A stretch of 64,000 bases of DNA from Kondoa malvinella. Taxonomy: Eukaryota; Basidiomycota; Agaricostilbomycetes; Agaricostilbales; Kondoaceae. Under the pieces are notes generated by a model that ran no database searches, had not been told where the DNA came from, and saw nothing but the letters and a program-made list of their open reading frames with translations. Positions 10,910 through 25,832 of the stretch are shown here, one piece after another. The translations under genes were made by a program, and so were the position numbers. The stretch covers positions 186,001-250,000 of the forward strand of contig BCIM01000009.1 in NCBI GenBank assembly GCA_039545315.1, in the 5' to 3' direction. The first letter of the stretch is position 1, and every line of letters starts with the position of its first letter.

Positions 10910-12042
10910 ATGGCGTTGACCGACATGGACGCCCTTTACGGCTTTGCTCTCCCTGTTTCGAGCTACGACGATTCTGCTTCACCTAATTCGGACAACGAAG
11001 ACGCTTTCAATGTCTCGGAAGACGCTTCTGGCAGTCAAGGTGGCGTAAACGATCTTGGTGAAGCGGGTGCAAACGAATCAGTGGAACATGAAGGCAAACG
11101 CAAGAGCAGGCGTCCACCGAGCACGGCTGAGCGGAGAGCTACTCATAATGCGGTAGAACGGGCCAGGCGGGAAAGTTTGAATGGTCGGTTCATGGAATTG
11201 GCTAGTGCTCTGCCAAGCATGGCTGCCGTCAAGAGGCCGTCAAAATCAGTCATTGTTGCCAAATGTCAGTCTCCGCTATTCTTGGGTAAATTGTCTCAGC
11301 GCTCAAATTAATGCTTATGTTAGCTCTGGAGTATGTTTATGCGACAGAAGACCGCGAAAGGGTGCTTCGCGCAGAGAATGCCAGCCTTCGGAAAGAAGTG
11401 GATGAGCTGCGGGCCAAGCTAGGACTGGCTCCTTCCATTAGTGCTGCCATGTGTGCTTCCCCAGCCATTCTCATGGCATCACCTCGCGTTGATCGCGAAC
11501 GTAACAACTCTATGGACGACTCTGCTTCATCTCTCCTCGGCTGTTCGCCCATCAGCTCTGGCGGCTCGTTCGAATCACCTTTGCCCAACGGTCAACCACT
11601 CGGTCCTACCAATCCAGCTTACAACACTGCTTTTGCACGAGCAATGCTTCCGACCAACACTGACTTGAACAAGCCGCCCGTCTCGCCTACTGATGCCAAC
11701 CAAATGCTCAACGCCTCGACCAGCTCGTCTCTCCCTGTCAGCGCAATGCCGTTCCATCTGGGCTTGCCTGCAGCTGTTCACCCTCTTGCTGCATACGATT
11801 CCAACTATCTGCTGGCTTTCTCCATGCAGCAACAACATCAAGCGGCAATGCAGCAACAGAATGCGTTGAATATGGCCATGTCGAGCTCGATGCCTGGTTG
11901 GTCGGGTTACAACTTTGGAATGCAGTGAGTCTTCTTCGTCCTTCTGTTTGTCCGAGCCACCGCTAACCAAGTCTTGTCCAGCAACATGAACCACCCAGTC
12001 GCTTCCGGCGTCGACTACCCCAGCAACCTCGTCTTTGCTTAA
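10910..12042 (+). CDS. bHLH-leucine zipper transcription factor
   Basis: A nuclear DNA-binding protein of about 350 residues. After an acidic serine-rich N-terminus, the basic region RRATHNAVERARRESLNGRF carries the H-x-x-E-R-x-R-R E-box-contact pattern. Helix 1 and the loop read MELASALPSMAAVKRPSKS. After a 65-base intron, helix 2 (SLEYVYA) runs into a heptad zipper (RERVLRAENASLRKEVDEL). The rest is low complexity: Ser/Pro rich, then Gln/His/Met rich (SMQQQHQAAMQQQNA). A final intron (GTGAGT to TCCAG) gives the ending VASGVDYPSNLVFA. It resembles a fungal bHLH family with the RRPSKS-type loop; target genes are unknown. Confidence 0.88.
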
Positions 12043-12326
12043 AAGGAAAGGGAAGGGGCAAATTACGACAGAAAAGAAATCAACTCTTTGGTCACGGTTC
12101 AATTTTTTGGTGTCATGTGTGAGATAGGATGTTGTTATGGCTATTATGGTGCTTTCTCTCCCCGTTGTTGTGTGTTCGTTCAGCTATGCAATAGTGTGCA
12201 AAAAAAGGCAAATGTATTATTGCCGCAGTAATCAGAGCTCTCACGCTCCTCGTTGTGCCAGTCAGCACCCTGATTTCGACAGGGTGTCCTATACATTTGA
12301 CATCGTTATATATACAACATGCACAC

Positions 12327-15300
12327 TCAGATGGCAGTCCAGTCATCTGAAGACGCCTCCGATCCGGCCGCAGAGCCCAGAGAGTCGAGAGTGAGCTTGA
12401 TGGTCTTGACTTCGAAAGCTTTGAGTCTGATCTCGAAAGTGTAGGATTCGCCAGCGATTGCCTCGAGCATATCCACGCTCGTCATGTCCCTCTCCAGCAG
12501 ATCACAGACTACACCACGCAGCACAGGTAGATTGACAGTGACCTTGGCTTTGCCCGATCCACCATGCGAATCGTGGAACCGAAGAATGACAGTCTGTTCA
12601 CCCTTGCTGGAAGATGAGCCACTGGAAAAGTCGTCCTCGTCGCCTCGCTTGATAGTTTCCAGGACAACATTGGAGTCGCCCGATACTCTTATAGGTGAGT
12701 GGAAGTGAGGTGCTTCGCCTGAATTGTGGGTGTGCAGATGAACCGGCATATTGAATTCTTTGGCCATCTGTGGGACATCGGAATGCATAAAGTGATGCTT
12801 GTGAGGGTAGAGAGCAAAGGAAAAGGCATGCGAGCCTTGATCTTGATGTCGATCCGGGTAGGTCGATCCTCTTAGCAATGACAGGCGCATGATGTTATTC
12901 GCAACAGAGTAGCCGTACTTGTTTTCATTCAGAATCGCTATAACGCCAGGTAAGCGAAGTGAACAAGTAAGCTCGAGTTCGACTTACCGACACCGTAGCC
13001 AAATTCGGAAAGATCGGCAAATTTGTGAGCACAGACTTCGAATTTGGCTTGATCCCACGTCGTGTTGCGATGAGTTGGTCGACTGAGTGTGCCAAATTGA
13101 GTCTCGTAAGTTGCGGAGTCGCTGCGGATAGCCAAAGGTGCTTCGAATTTGAGCACTTGATGCCGTGTATGCCATTCTGCGGTAGTCGAAAAGCGCAGCA
13201 TCCGAGCAGCCGAGAGGTTCTTTCCGTCTAGTTGCGCATCGAGCGAAATAACACACTATAGCAAGTTCAGGTAAGTCTCACGGCGGGGATTTGTGGAAAA
13301 CTTACATCGATGGTGCTTCCAGCATGCTCTAGCTTGACTGTGACAGAATTGCGCAAAGGCGTGCCTTCGTCTTCCGAGACAGAGCCAGTCAGATGTGTAG
13401 GTGTCTCGATGTGAGCGATATCAACTAATCAAGCTGTCAGCCAATGTACAGCACTGGAGCTGGCATTGCCTTACCATCCCAAGCATCGTAATTGCTGTAA
13501 GACTGTTCAGATATTGCAACTACTGGTCAAACTCTACTCACTTTGGTCTGTCCTCGTAGATGACGAAGCCTGCGCCATGTGGCACGTTCTGGTCCAAGAT
13601 CTCACGACTGTGAAAGTATTAACAGTGAAAAGCCAGGCCGGTGGTCGCTTACTCCTCAACGACATCAAAGATACTGGTTACGCGACCTTCCGCAGAGACT
13701 GTGACGGCAATTACGCCATTCTCGAGCACATGTGAGTCATCTTGACGACGAACAGCTATAGAATGGTTAAGCAGCATTCTTGCTGGAAGAGATAGACATA
13801 CTGGCAGGACGAGACATAGACCATTTCCGCGTCATCAGACCAGACCCATCCGAGTCATGCAGCATGACATGGCCGCCTTGCTTCTTTACAATTTCGGCTC
13901 GCGGTCGACCCAAGGTGTTGATGGCAAACACGTCCTCTTCGTCAGAGATCGCTTGGAGCGGATTGGAAGATGGCATGAGAGCTTTGACGGCTTCCGAAAG
14001 TAGCTTATGACCTGTCTTCGCGAGTTGCGCGTACATGCGCTCGACATCTTCGTAAACCATTTCGATAGCCGAGCCAGGCAGTACATCATGAAACTGGCAA
14101 AGAAGGACATCTTCCCACATTCGATCTATCTCGTCTTTCGGGTAGACATAAGCGGATTGAGTCTTGCCCAGGGTACTAGCGAGTGACGCAAAAGTACAAA
14201 GACGTTCAATGTCCAACATCATAATCTCGGTCTTCCTGTTGTGATTCTTAATCGATGCATGGGAGGTATATGTGCCGCGATGGTACTCCAAATACAGCTC
14301 GCCAGACCACGTCGCGAGGTCCTTGCCTTCATTGGTGGTCTTCAAGATGGTTTCGAAGAATTCATCAACAGAGTGTCCGACATCAACCTTAGGCAGTTCT
14401 CGATTCGTGTCTGCTGCTGCTCTGATCCGACGTAGACTCTCCAACATGGGTGCAAGCGCGCCTCCGCCCTACGATAGGTCAGTATGGGGTCTAGTCAATT
14501 TTAGCTGCCTCTTACACCATCACCATTTCCGAAAGGAAGAAGACCGAGATTTGTCGCTTCCAAGCTCTTGTGACCAGATGTAGTGACTTTGACATCCGAT
14601 ACAGTAGCTTGAGCAGTGTAGGTATTCACAGGTGGAAGATGAGTGAGCACTTGTGAACCATCCAAACCAATCCATTTGAAGGTAGTTCGAGGGAAATCAT
14701 TGAATTGCGACCAGGATAGCTTTTGGGTGAAGAAGTTTTGCATACCTGCTTGACGAGCGAGTTGAGGTAGTTGAGAAGAATAGCCAAAAGAATCGGGGAG
14801 CCAGAAGGTTTCACAGATGTTGCCGAAGCGAGACTTGAAGTAACGCTGGCCGAAGATGAATTGTCTACATAGCTGAGAACATTGATTGTCAGCTTCTGCT
14901 CATCTACATTTCAGTGAGCTCACAGCTTCTCCTGAAGGCATGTTGCAGTCCCTAAAGCTCGAAGTCAGCATCTCAACACTCACAAAATGATTGTCGACCT
15001 ACATCTCGACCCAGCAACCACCAATGGGCTGGAATTGCCCACTCGCGACTTTTTCCTTGACCACTTCAAACAGCGATGGATAGAGCTGCTCAAGCCATTT
15101 AAATTGCTGCGCTTGTGAACAGGCGAAGCGATGCTCCGGGTATCTGTTCATCAAATCTGTGCCCATCGAATTCGTTGAGCTCCATGAATGAAGGTCAGAG
15201 ACAAATGTTTTACGGACCTATTTGAGTGGACCAAGATCGCGCAACCTTTTGTTGAGTCGCAGAGAAGGGCCACTAAAACACGACAATCTTAGTCGCTCGA

Positions 15301-16652
15301 GTCTCCTGTTGTTGTGATCATTAGCTCACAAGCCATGCTGTATCAACTGGAAGAATATAAGCACAAAGCAAGAGTAGCCAACTCACGAACTTACTATGAC
15401 AATTCGAGATCGCAAAGCACTCAGGAACAGGTTCACCCTCTTTCAGCTCAGTGTAGATATCCGCGCCCTTCTCAGACCAGCCTTGACCTAATATCTTCTC
15501 TGCGACTTTCCGGGCTTTAGCGATAGTAGATAGATCATTGTGCTTGAAGACATTCATCATTTCGTTGGCTGTTGCCAGTGCGGCATGCTGGAGAGCTGAG
15601 TTGTCGGGCATTGTGCGAGCGAGCTGTAAGGAAGAAGCATTGAACAAGGCAATGCAGCCATAGTCAGCCTGCTGCTTACATCTTTGATCACTCGAAAGTC
15701 CTATCGACCGCAGAAAGCCTCAACTTGCAAGCAAACAATATAGTTGAAAAGCACTGACCCATAGTAGATGCCAAGCCTCCATCCTAGGCACGACCAGGTC
15801 TGCGCTGTTGAGCTGGAAAGTCCGGTTCTCAAAGTCCGGGTCGCCTTGCATTGGACCCAGGCCAAACATGGCATTGCAGGTGACTCTGCGCAATCAATGA
15901 GTAAAGACATAGGAGAAGAATTATTACCTTACTCGATATAGATCTGCAAGGGTGACAGATGAGATCTCAGCTTGATGTTGATGGCTCATACGCAATACTG
16001 ACCTGATATGTGAACCCTCTCGCTTTCTCTGGCAGGATGAATTCAACTCTTCTATCGGCTCCAGAGCCTCCAGTGATCCCTTGCAGCGGTAGACCTTCGA
16101 GATTGTAGATCATAGCTTCGCAACTGCACGCAATGCGGGCTTCTTGATCAGCCTAAGCTGACAGCAGCACATGGATACATGCCTCGGATCAAACTCCAAC
16201 TGGATCCTCTCCTTCTCCTTCCACTCCTTTGGTACTTTGATGGAACATTTGACCCAATGATTCGTCCAAGAAGGTCCAAACCGATCACCCTTTTTCAGTG
16301 GCTCATAATGCGCTCTTACAGCTTCTTCGAAAGTAGGTTTAGATCTGCCTTTAGCATGCCAAACTTCGAGCGAGATGACTTGGTTGCTATCGGTGCGCGC
16401 TTCGAACAGAGCTGAGGAGAGATTGATGTTGCTGTATTGGCCGCCTTCAAAGCTAGCATGGGCGTGAGTGAAATGACCAGCTGAAGGTTGTGAGACTCAC
16501 TTGTCCAGGCGACCTAAGGTGATGCCCTGCAACAATGCATCAGATGCGGGGTTGTGCGAGTGTCTGTGGGAGCTCACTCTGAAATGAGGCGATATAGGCT
16601 CGCCTGTGTAGTGCACTGGCAGCTGATTCATAGACTTCTGTACCTTCGCCAT
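12327..16652 (-). CDS. AMS1: Alpha-mannosidase, GH38 (vacuolar Ams1 / MAN2C1 type)
   Basis: Hydrolyses terminal alpha-mannose from free oligosaccharides, in the fungal vacuole. The start is MAKVQKSMNQLPVHYTGEPI, followed by an intron and GITLGRLDK, FEGGQYSNINLSSALFEART and WTNHWVKCSIKVPKEW (the N-terminal domain of Ams1). The catalytic GH38 domain includes FWLPDSFGYSSQLPQLARQ, with the nucleophile Asp in W-x-P-D-x-F-G. Next come TTNEGKDLATWSGELYLEYH and DEIDRMWEDVLLCQFHDVLP. The C-terminal beta domains end AFEVKTIKLTLDSLGSAAGS..DDWTAI. No signal peptide is seen, as expected for Ams1, which reaches the vacuole by selective autophagy. More than ten short introns are present, so the exact joins between 13200 and 16500 are approximate. 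Confidence 0.92.
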
Positions 16653-17722
16653 GACAGTACTAGTGAAGAGGTGTCCAAGTCGACCAGGTCACCGTCACGT
16701 GTACTCTCAAAGTGCTACCGTCGAATGCTAATGGAACGTACGTCAAGCATATGACAGGAAAGTAAGGCATCAGATTGCAAATTAATAATATGTACATCCT
16801 CACACAAGCAGAATCCCAGCTCAAAGCCATTACCTCCAAGACCTCCCTGACTGCCCACCTGATCCCAGAACGATGAAGAGCGGTTTCTGATGGCAGCCAG
16901 CATGAAGGAGAGATATGACTTCAGCTGAAGATTCTTGTTTCAAACCCCCTTCTGGAGAAGTCCGAGCTCGTCAGGTGTGGGTGTGCTAGACCCTGGTCTT
17001 TGTTCATCATGTGCCGTTGGTTCATGTAAAGGAGATAGAAGGGAGGGGAATAGAGTTGCGTAGAGCATTCAGGCCGCGGAATGAGGCTCAAAGTTGACTC
17101 AAACATCTGTGCGGAAAAAATCAGTGCTCGAATCACGATAGCATGATTGCGAGTTGATTACGCACCAGATATCATAGCGCGATACCACAATCCTAGGAGT
17201 AGCATACACATGACAGTACAAAAGGATCAGATCATGGCGGAACCTGCGCTAGATGTCAGACCCTCATTCAATCGCGAGACAACGACGAGCGGACGCACCA
17301 TGAAAAGCCTTTGCTAGCCAGCAGAGCAGGGCGAGTCAGACCGTACGAGCGTACAAACATAATATTTGAAAAACAGGTCAAAGCTCGAAGAACGAAGAAC
17401 GAAGACAAGAGTGGGAGGGATAGTAGAAGAGGCACTGCTGCCTCGGATCATGCTCAAGGACTTGCACGACAATGGTCTTCGCGTCTCAGCACAGATCTTT
17501 ACCGAGACCAACAAATCTGCGTGACTGCCAGTGTGTACGGCCTTGTCTAACTTCTTCGATCGAGTTGCGACGCTGCTTTGGGGCGACTCCAGACCTTGTT
17601 TGCGTGTATACATGTCGGTGACTGAAAGACCCCAGCGCATCGCGAGCGCTTCCAAGACTTGCCACATTATTTGTTGCTCTTCCCGATTCCACCATCAGCT
17701 CAGCTAAACCCTTCGCCAAAGT
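16653..17722. promoter_or_regulatory. Divergent promoter region, AMS1 / ERG25
   Basis: About 1.07 kb between divergent starts. A palindromic E-box CACGTG lies at 16696-16701, 44 bases upstream of the AMS1 start, a site type bound by bHLH proteins; its use here is inference. Short open frames (60-117 residues, for example 17314-17667 minus) show no family resemblance and are not called. Nothing else recognisable was seen. Confidence 0.35.
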
Positions 17723-19316
17723 ATGGCATATACCTACGACATAGCCAACGGGACTGCATTCCTGACAGACAACTTATTGGGCTCACCTGCCTCTGCCAAA
17801 GGCTCAGATATCTACGCTCATGGCATAAACTTGTGCGCATCGCCCTTGTCCGTTAGCGACTATCGCTTAACTACCAGCTTGTGGTACAGTGACTCGCTCT
17901 CGATCTTGGAAAAGTACTGGGCGCAATGGTACATTTTCGTCGGTGATCCAGTTCTGGCGACTGGCATCATGTCTTTCCTTGTACACGAGGTTAGTCTCTC
18001 CCTTCACTTTCGATCTGTCTACACGTCCCCATGCTCTGTCTATGCTGGAAGCGCCTGCGTCTTTTCATCTTTGTTTTCTCTCCCCCCACACGTGGAGTCT
18101 GCTATCATGGCGCGTCTAGAATACTCATTGGCTGTATTCTGTCTAACAGATCTTTTACTTTGGTCGATGTGTACCATGGGCCATCATCGATCGGATTCCA
18201 TACTTTAGGAAATGGAAACTGCAAGAGGTCAGTCCTGTGCCAAAATGTGCTCTCTCAAGATGCTCATGGAGTCCGCGGAATTGACAGGAGAAGATGCCCT
18301 CAGCAGCCGATCAATGGAAATGCCTGAAACTAGTCCTCCTCACTCATTTCACAGTCGAACTACCTCAAATCTGGGGCTTTCATCCAATGGCTGAATTCTT
18401 TGGTATGGCAACTCATCAAGTACCTTTCCCAGCATGGAGCACAATCGCCTACCAACTCGCCATCTTCTTTGTTCTAGAAGACGCATGGCATTATTGGGCT
18501 CATCGGTGCGTCTCTATCCCCATTCTGTTGATTGAAAAGATAGCTGATTTTTCTGAAACAGCACAATGCATCGCGTCCCAATGCTCTACAAACGCATTCA
18601 CAAATTACATCATGAATTCTCAGCTCCGTTCGGTCTAGCAGCAGAATACGCTCACCCGATAGAGATTCTCGTTCTCGGTACTGGAACAGTTGGTGGTCCC
18701 TTATTGTGGTGCTGGCTATCAGGAGGCAATCTACATTTGTTCACCATGTACGTCTTGTTGGTCTCACAACGCTTCGTGCTCGACTGACGGAGGTGTACAG
18801 GTACATTTGGATTATGCTTCGATTGTTCCAGGCTGTGGATGCGCATTCCGGATACGGTCAGTCTTATCAGCGTCCGACTACTAAGGTCTGCTCGCTGATA
18901 AAATCGACAGACTTCCCATGGTCGCTTCAGCATTGGTTCCCTGTTTGGTCGGGAGCCGATCATCACGACGTGAGTGATTCGTGGTGTTTCGCAGAAAGTT
19001 GCTAAGTATATGTCGTCATCTGACAGTTCCACCACATGAGTATGTCTACAGCATGTCCTGCGGTAGCTATGACTAACCAAGATTTGTAGACTTCCTCGGC
19101 TGCTACTCGACCTCTTTCCGCTGGTGGGACCACTTCATGGGCACTGACAAGTCCTACCAAGCCTACCAGAAGAAGAAGGCCGCCCATCGAGCAGCAGGTA
19201 AAGGCAGCATCACGCCTTATGTTCCAGTTTGTTTCTACTTTTATCTTTCTCTTCTGTTCATCCTGAGCGTTCTTTAGGGATCGGAAGTCAGAGAGATGTT
19301 GGCCAAGAGCGAGTAG
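17723..19316 (+). CDS. ERG25: C-4 methylsterol oxidase (ergosterol synthesis)
   Basis: An ER-membrane di-iron oxygenase of the fatty-acid hydroxylase family that oxidises the 4-methyl groups of sterol precursors. The three histidine clusters are visible across exons: [40 protein letters not shown] and [20 protein letters not shown]. Hydrophobic segments flank them ([40 protein letters not shown]). The end of the last large exon is lysine rich ([14 protein letters not shown]). Splicing a final intron (GTTTGT to CTTTAG) gives the hydrophilic ending [12 protein letters not shown] at 19316; unspliced, the frame stops at 19277. I prefer the spliced form. About seven introns in all. Confidence 0.92.
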
Positions 19317-19540
19317 ATTTAGACACACCAGTAGTATTTGCATTTCCCACCAACCTTTAATAGCTTAAACTATCATCCACACATCCGTTTACGTCGCGAC
19401 AGACCTTCGCGACTTGTACCGAAGCCAACACGGACCGTCAAGTTTACCTCCGCGTTTGAAGCGCTGAGAACTTTTTTATGCAAAGGACCAACATTGCACT
19501 TCAGCTATCAAACACGGTTAGACAATTCCAAACAGCAAGA

Positions 19541-22114
<2,574 letters not shown>

Positions 22115-22217
22115 GCTACGAGCCACAAGCAAAAGCGGACGGGATGTCTGCGCCATTGTACATTTACCGTTGGTACCAATTGCATTGACGACACGTTCGA
22201 GTGTCGCCGCATCAACC

Positions 22218-23883
22218 ATGTCATTTCTGGACGCCTTTGTCGGGCTCAGGTCAAGCCTCAGTAAAGCAATACCGTACAAGAGATATGCTGTCGGCTTCAC
22301 GCTGCTGGCCAGCGCTTTCCAGATTCTCATAGATCTACGTCAATACGCGAAACTTCATCACCCTCTGCCGCCAGCCTCGTTGACACCTGTGCTGTCGTGC
22401 ATCACAAGCGACAAGAAAGGCGTGGACAAGGGAGAAGAGCAAGGTGTAGGCGCCAAAGCTTTCTTCAAGTCTCAAGCGTATGCACGGGCCAAGCTGCATT
22501 TCTCTCTCATATCAGCTTTTGTCAATCTGGCAGAGTCTCTGCTGCTCTTGTTGAACATCGATAGGCTGTGGCATGGATCAGCTGCTCGTCTGGGCAATCC
22601 GACACCGATACTCACCTCGCTGGTCTTCTTGACTTTGACCAGCGCGCTGTCTATGATCACCTCTCTTCCTGCGTCGTATTACAAGACTTTCTTCCTTGAA
22701 GAAAAGTTTGGCTTCAACAAGAGCACAAAGCGGACATGGGCTATAGATCAGGTCGGTCAGAGCGTTACGCATTCAGCTTCCGCTGATGTGTTGCACTTTC
22801 CATTGACAGATCAAGATGGTCTTGCTGACTGCTACATTCGGTCTTCCCTTGATGGCCGGTGCATTGTGGATCATTGAGCGATTCGGGGAGAAATTTGTGC
22901 TCTACATGATGGGCTTCTTGTGCGCGCTGGTCTCTCTGTTGCGATTACTAACTAACAACGCTCTAGCCTCGTTCTCCAGATCGTTCTCGTACCGCTCTAC
23001 CCAGCAGTCATCGCCCCCATCTTCAACAAATTCCGCAGTATATCTGAATTCCCAGAGCACAAGAAGGTACAAGATCTCGTCGAAGCATTAGGCAAGAAGA
23101 TGAATTTCCCTATTGGTAAGATCTGGGTCATTGATGGATCAACTCGATCTGCCCATTCCAACGCTTACTTTACCGGTCTACCCTTCCTGTCGAAGAACAT
23201 TGTGCTCTATGACACGCTGTTGAAGGATCACACGCCAGAGCAAGTAGAAGCTGTGTTGGCTCATGAGTTAGGTGCGTGCTCGAGACAGTCTAATGGTCAG
23301 CCATCTGACAGGAACGACACGCGCAGGCCATTTCAAGCATTATGACTCGCTTCGAATGATGGGCATGGGTCAATTCAATCTCTTCTGCACCCTCACTCTC
23401 TACGCCCTCTTTCTTTTCGAACCAGCCCTCTTCCGCTCTTTCGGCATCAAGCCTTCATCAGCATTCGGCGCCAACAAAGGTTGCCCAATCATTGTTGGCT
23501 TTTCGCTTGCTGGCGCTCTTCTCGCTCCTCTAGAAGCTGTCGCTCAATTCTCAGCAAACGCTTTCTCTCGCAAATTGGAGTTTGCAGCAGATAGATTTGC
23601 GGCGGAGCAAGGTTATCAGGTTGAGCTGAAAAAGTACGTTTCGGTCATGTATAGACGAAGCTGGCTGATTGGTCAACAGTGCGCTGGCTACGCTCATGTC
23701 AAAGAATGCTCAGATTTACGACATTGATCCTCTATATTCTGCTTTACACCATTCGCATCCCACTGTGTCGGAACGAGTAAGTTCCAGAAGACTCTGTCAA
23801 AGGCGATACTAATATCCTCTTAGGTGAATGCCTTGGATGCATGGACGAGCGAGAATGATGTAGGACGAAAGAAGAGCTTATAG
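22218..23883 (+). CDS. STE24: CAAX prenyl protease 1 (Ste24 zinc metalloprotease)
   Basis: An ER and inner-nuclear-membrane protease that trims prenylated CAAX proteins such as a-factor-type pheromones. The start is MSFLDAFVGLRSSLSKAIPY; an in-frame upstream ATG at 22101 overlaps the malic enzyme end and is disfavoured. Many membrane helices are visible (FSLISAFVNLAESLLLLLNI; LVLQIVLVPLYPAVIAPIFN). Typical motifs are SYYKTFFLEEKFGFNKST, GSTRSAHSNAYFTGLPF and NIVLYDTLLKDHTPEQVEAV. The zinc motif HELGH is assembled across an intron (23272-23326), giving AVLAHELGHFKHYDSL. The third zinc ligand region is AFSRKLEFAADRFAAEQGY. The C-terminus is PLYSALHHSHPTVSERVNAL..GRKKSL. A nearer acceptor at 23311 would break the motif. 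Confidence 0.92.
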
Positions 23884-24044
23884 GGCGTTCGAGTGCGGAT
23901 GTGGCAAAAAGTGCGGGTGACTGGAAATGCCGTTGTTTGCCATCTTGGAGAAGTCTAAAAATCGCACTATTGCATACCCATCAAACGTATACCGATCTAA
24001 GCCAAACTGCCTCACTACACTCTTTGCCTACCCACGATTTCCCA

Positions 24045-24651
24045 ATGAATGACACGAAGCCCATGACGACTGAACGAAAGTCGTTGATTGCTTCCAGCAA
24101 GAAGCACGGGCTGAGCGCTCCAGCTTACAACTTTCCTGGATCGTCCAGACCTTCATTCCAGCGAGGCGAGACTGGGCAGTACACGTCGTTTGGCCAGGTG
24201 AGCCTTCTTCTTCCGCCTTGGCAATATGTCATCACGCTCATCTCGTACATACTAGGCGCCCGTTCGTCGCTTTCAACTTCGCAGTGGTTGAACATGCTCA
24301 TAAGTGCTACAGGTAACGCCTGACGACCAACCAACGAGCCATCAAGGTGCTTGGCTGTCATTCTCGTCTAATGGATCAGAATCGCAACTACCGCCGCCTG
24401 TGAGCTGGAAGGGGGATAACGGACTGCCCAAGATATCGAGAGAGGTAAGCTGTTGCAGCACGGTCTAGATACGCGAGGCTGATGCTGTGCTCAGTGTTTA
24501 TGGTCGGAAATCAAGTGCTATGGTATGAGGAACCTCTCGTTGGTTGTCACGTCAAAGCTGACATGCGAATACAGGCAAATGGATGGTAGCGTGCTGGTTG
24601 ATTTTCATTGGAGCGGCGATACTGGCAGTCGTAATCTTGAAGCGTCAATGA
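24045..24651 (+). CDS. Small tail-anchored membrane protein, unknown function
   Basis: Family not recognised. The start MNDTKPMTTERKSLIASSKK (second ATG at 24063) leads into a polar region (GLSAPAYNFPGSSRPSFQRG). A first intron after SFGQ (GTGAGC to GCTACAG) is unusually long for this window, about 130 bases. Two further introns with consensus sites join VTPDDQPTSHQGAWLSF, PKISRECLWSEIKCYG and KWMVACWLIFIGAAILAVV, ending ILKRQ. The product is about 130 residues with a single hydrophobic helix at the extreme C-terminus and a basic last turn, the layout of a tail-anchored ER or mitochondrial outer-membrane protein. The frame is kept through all three introns, which argues that the gene is real. 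Confidence 0.65.
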
Positions 24652-24786
24652 TGCAAGAGTTGTTGGAGCGAGAGGGTCTGTACAATGTAAAGGCAAGGAA
24701 GCTGTATATAGATTGTAATTTGTGCCACTGTAATGTCTGTATAAACAAGCCTCGTCCACATGTTGACTTCTTTGGCAACAGCTGTC

Positions 24787-25525
24787 ATGTCAAATCTCCA
24801 TGTCATTGATGACGCGACAGACGACTTTCCGGAAGCGCAATCAGACGAGGAAAGCCCATACGCAGGTGCCACAGAGCAACATCAAGTGCAGAGGCCGCAC
24901 GAGCAACCTTTCAGTCGGCAAGCCTTGTCCTGTCCCTTCGACGGGTCTGGCTTATACTGTACTTCCAATAGGCCAAAGAGACATTGTTCCCCTCCCATTC
25001 GGCGCTCATCATCTCCTGGAGCCTCTCCATCTGCAGAAGTAGCGCCAGATCGAAACTCTCCGCCTGCAAAACGGATAAGGCTAGATGACGCTCAGAGCAG
25101 TCGACTAGCTGCGTTACAGGCACAAGAGGAGCAGGAAAGACCTGCTGAACCTGTAGAGGTAAGGTCTCGCTGTGTTCTGTGTCTGCTTTGGCTCGCTGCG
25201 AAATTGCGACGATATTTGTTCTCTATGGTTGGCTAAGATAATCTCATCTGGCTCGAGTAAATCTGATCCGTTATATGGACAGGTCGAACCTACACAAGCG
25301 CAATGGGAATTGATGGAACGCACCGCTCGCTTAGTCGCTACTTCGAAAAACTCGGCCATGCTCGAGATCAGAATCATGACGAACCACGGAAGCGACCCAA
25401 AGTTCTCTTTCCTGAGAGAGAATTCTCCTCTTTATCGATATTGGAAGGATCTCCGAGCTGGCAAGATCAAGAAACCTCAGCCCAAAGTTGGTTTGGCTGC
25501 TGCGTACGGGTCGGACAGCGATTAG
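24787..25525 (+). CDS. SURP (SWAP) domain protein, likely splicing-related
   Basis: The start MSNLHVIDDATDDFPEAQSD leads to a disordered, Ser/Pro and Arg-rich region with a putative nuclear signal (PPAKRIRLDD). After an intron (GTAAGG to GGACAG) comes one SURP module, QAQWELMERTARLVATSKNS..DPKFSFLRENSPLYRYW, which fits the SURP consensus (W/E-x-x-I/M-E-x-T-A near the start, P-x-F-x-F-L near the end). SURP modules mediate contacts between splicing proteins such as SF1 and SF3A1. The tail is short: KKPQPKVGLAAAYGSDSD. The first exon shows an alternative open frame, so another intron there is possible. Its last 120 coding bases and 3' flank recur 2.6 kb downstream. Confidence 0.72.
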
Positions 25526-25586
25526 CAAGCCGACAAGGAAGAAAGACAAAGGTGTATATGTACAGCATTCCAATACCCTCGTGTGA
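25405..25586 (+). repeat. Direct repeat copy A (SURP gene 3' end and flank)
   Basis: This segment of about 180 bases, running from inside the SURP domain through the stop codon into the 3' flank, recurs at 28011-28188 in the same orientation. Long identical runs include GAGAGAGAATTCTCCTCTT, GAGCTGGCAAGATCAAGAAA and GTGTATATGTACAGCATT. Differences are scattered single bases and a short indel. Confidence 0.9.
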
Positions 25587-25832
25587 ACCATATCTGCTTG
25601 CGAATGACTTGGCGGCTAGACAGAACGGCCAGTGTGGATGCTCCTCTCATCGATAATCTCTCTGCTCTTATCGAAGTGATCAGAATAAGGGACAGCTGAT
25701 CTTGAGCTGATCGAGGCCAGTCGGCCAGATGACTTCTCGCCCAAAATTGATCTGTCTTGCTCTCAAGACCTTGTCGCCATCTGTTGCTTGTCATGTTCCT
25801 ATACATTCCAGACGGGCTTCTTTTTGCTTGAC
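25526..25832. other. Intergenic region downstream of the SURP gene
   Basis: This holds the 3' part of repeat copy A and about 245 bases without recognisable coding sequence. Minus-strand open frames here are antisense to the SURP gene or short. No promoter element was identified. Confidence 0.4.

Noticed and set aside
23312..23326. Apparent loss of the second zinc histidine in STE24
   Set aside because: It comes from choosing the nearer acceptor; the acceptor 15 bases downstream restores HELGH with family-typical spacing.
25331..25591. Minus-strand frame antisense to the SURP 3' end, similar to another at 27758-28207
   Set aside because: The similarity is a by-product of the DNA repeat; the plus strand carries the SURP domain.
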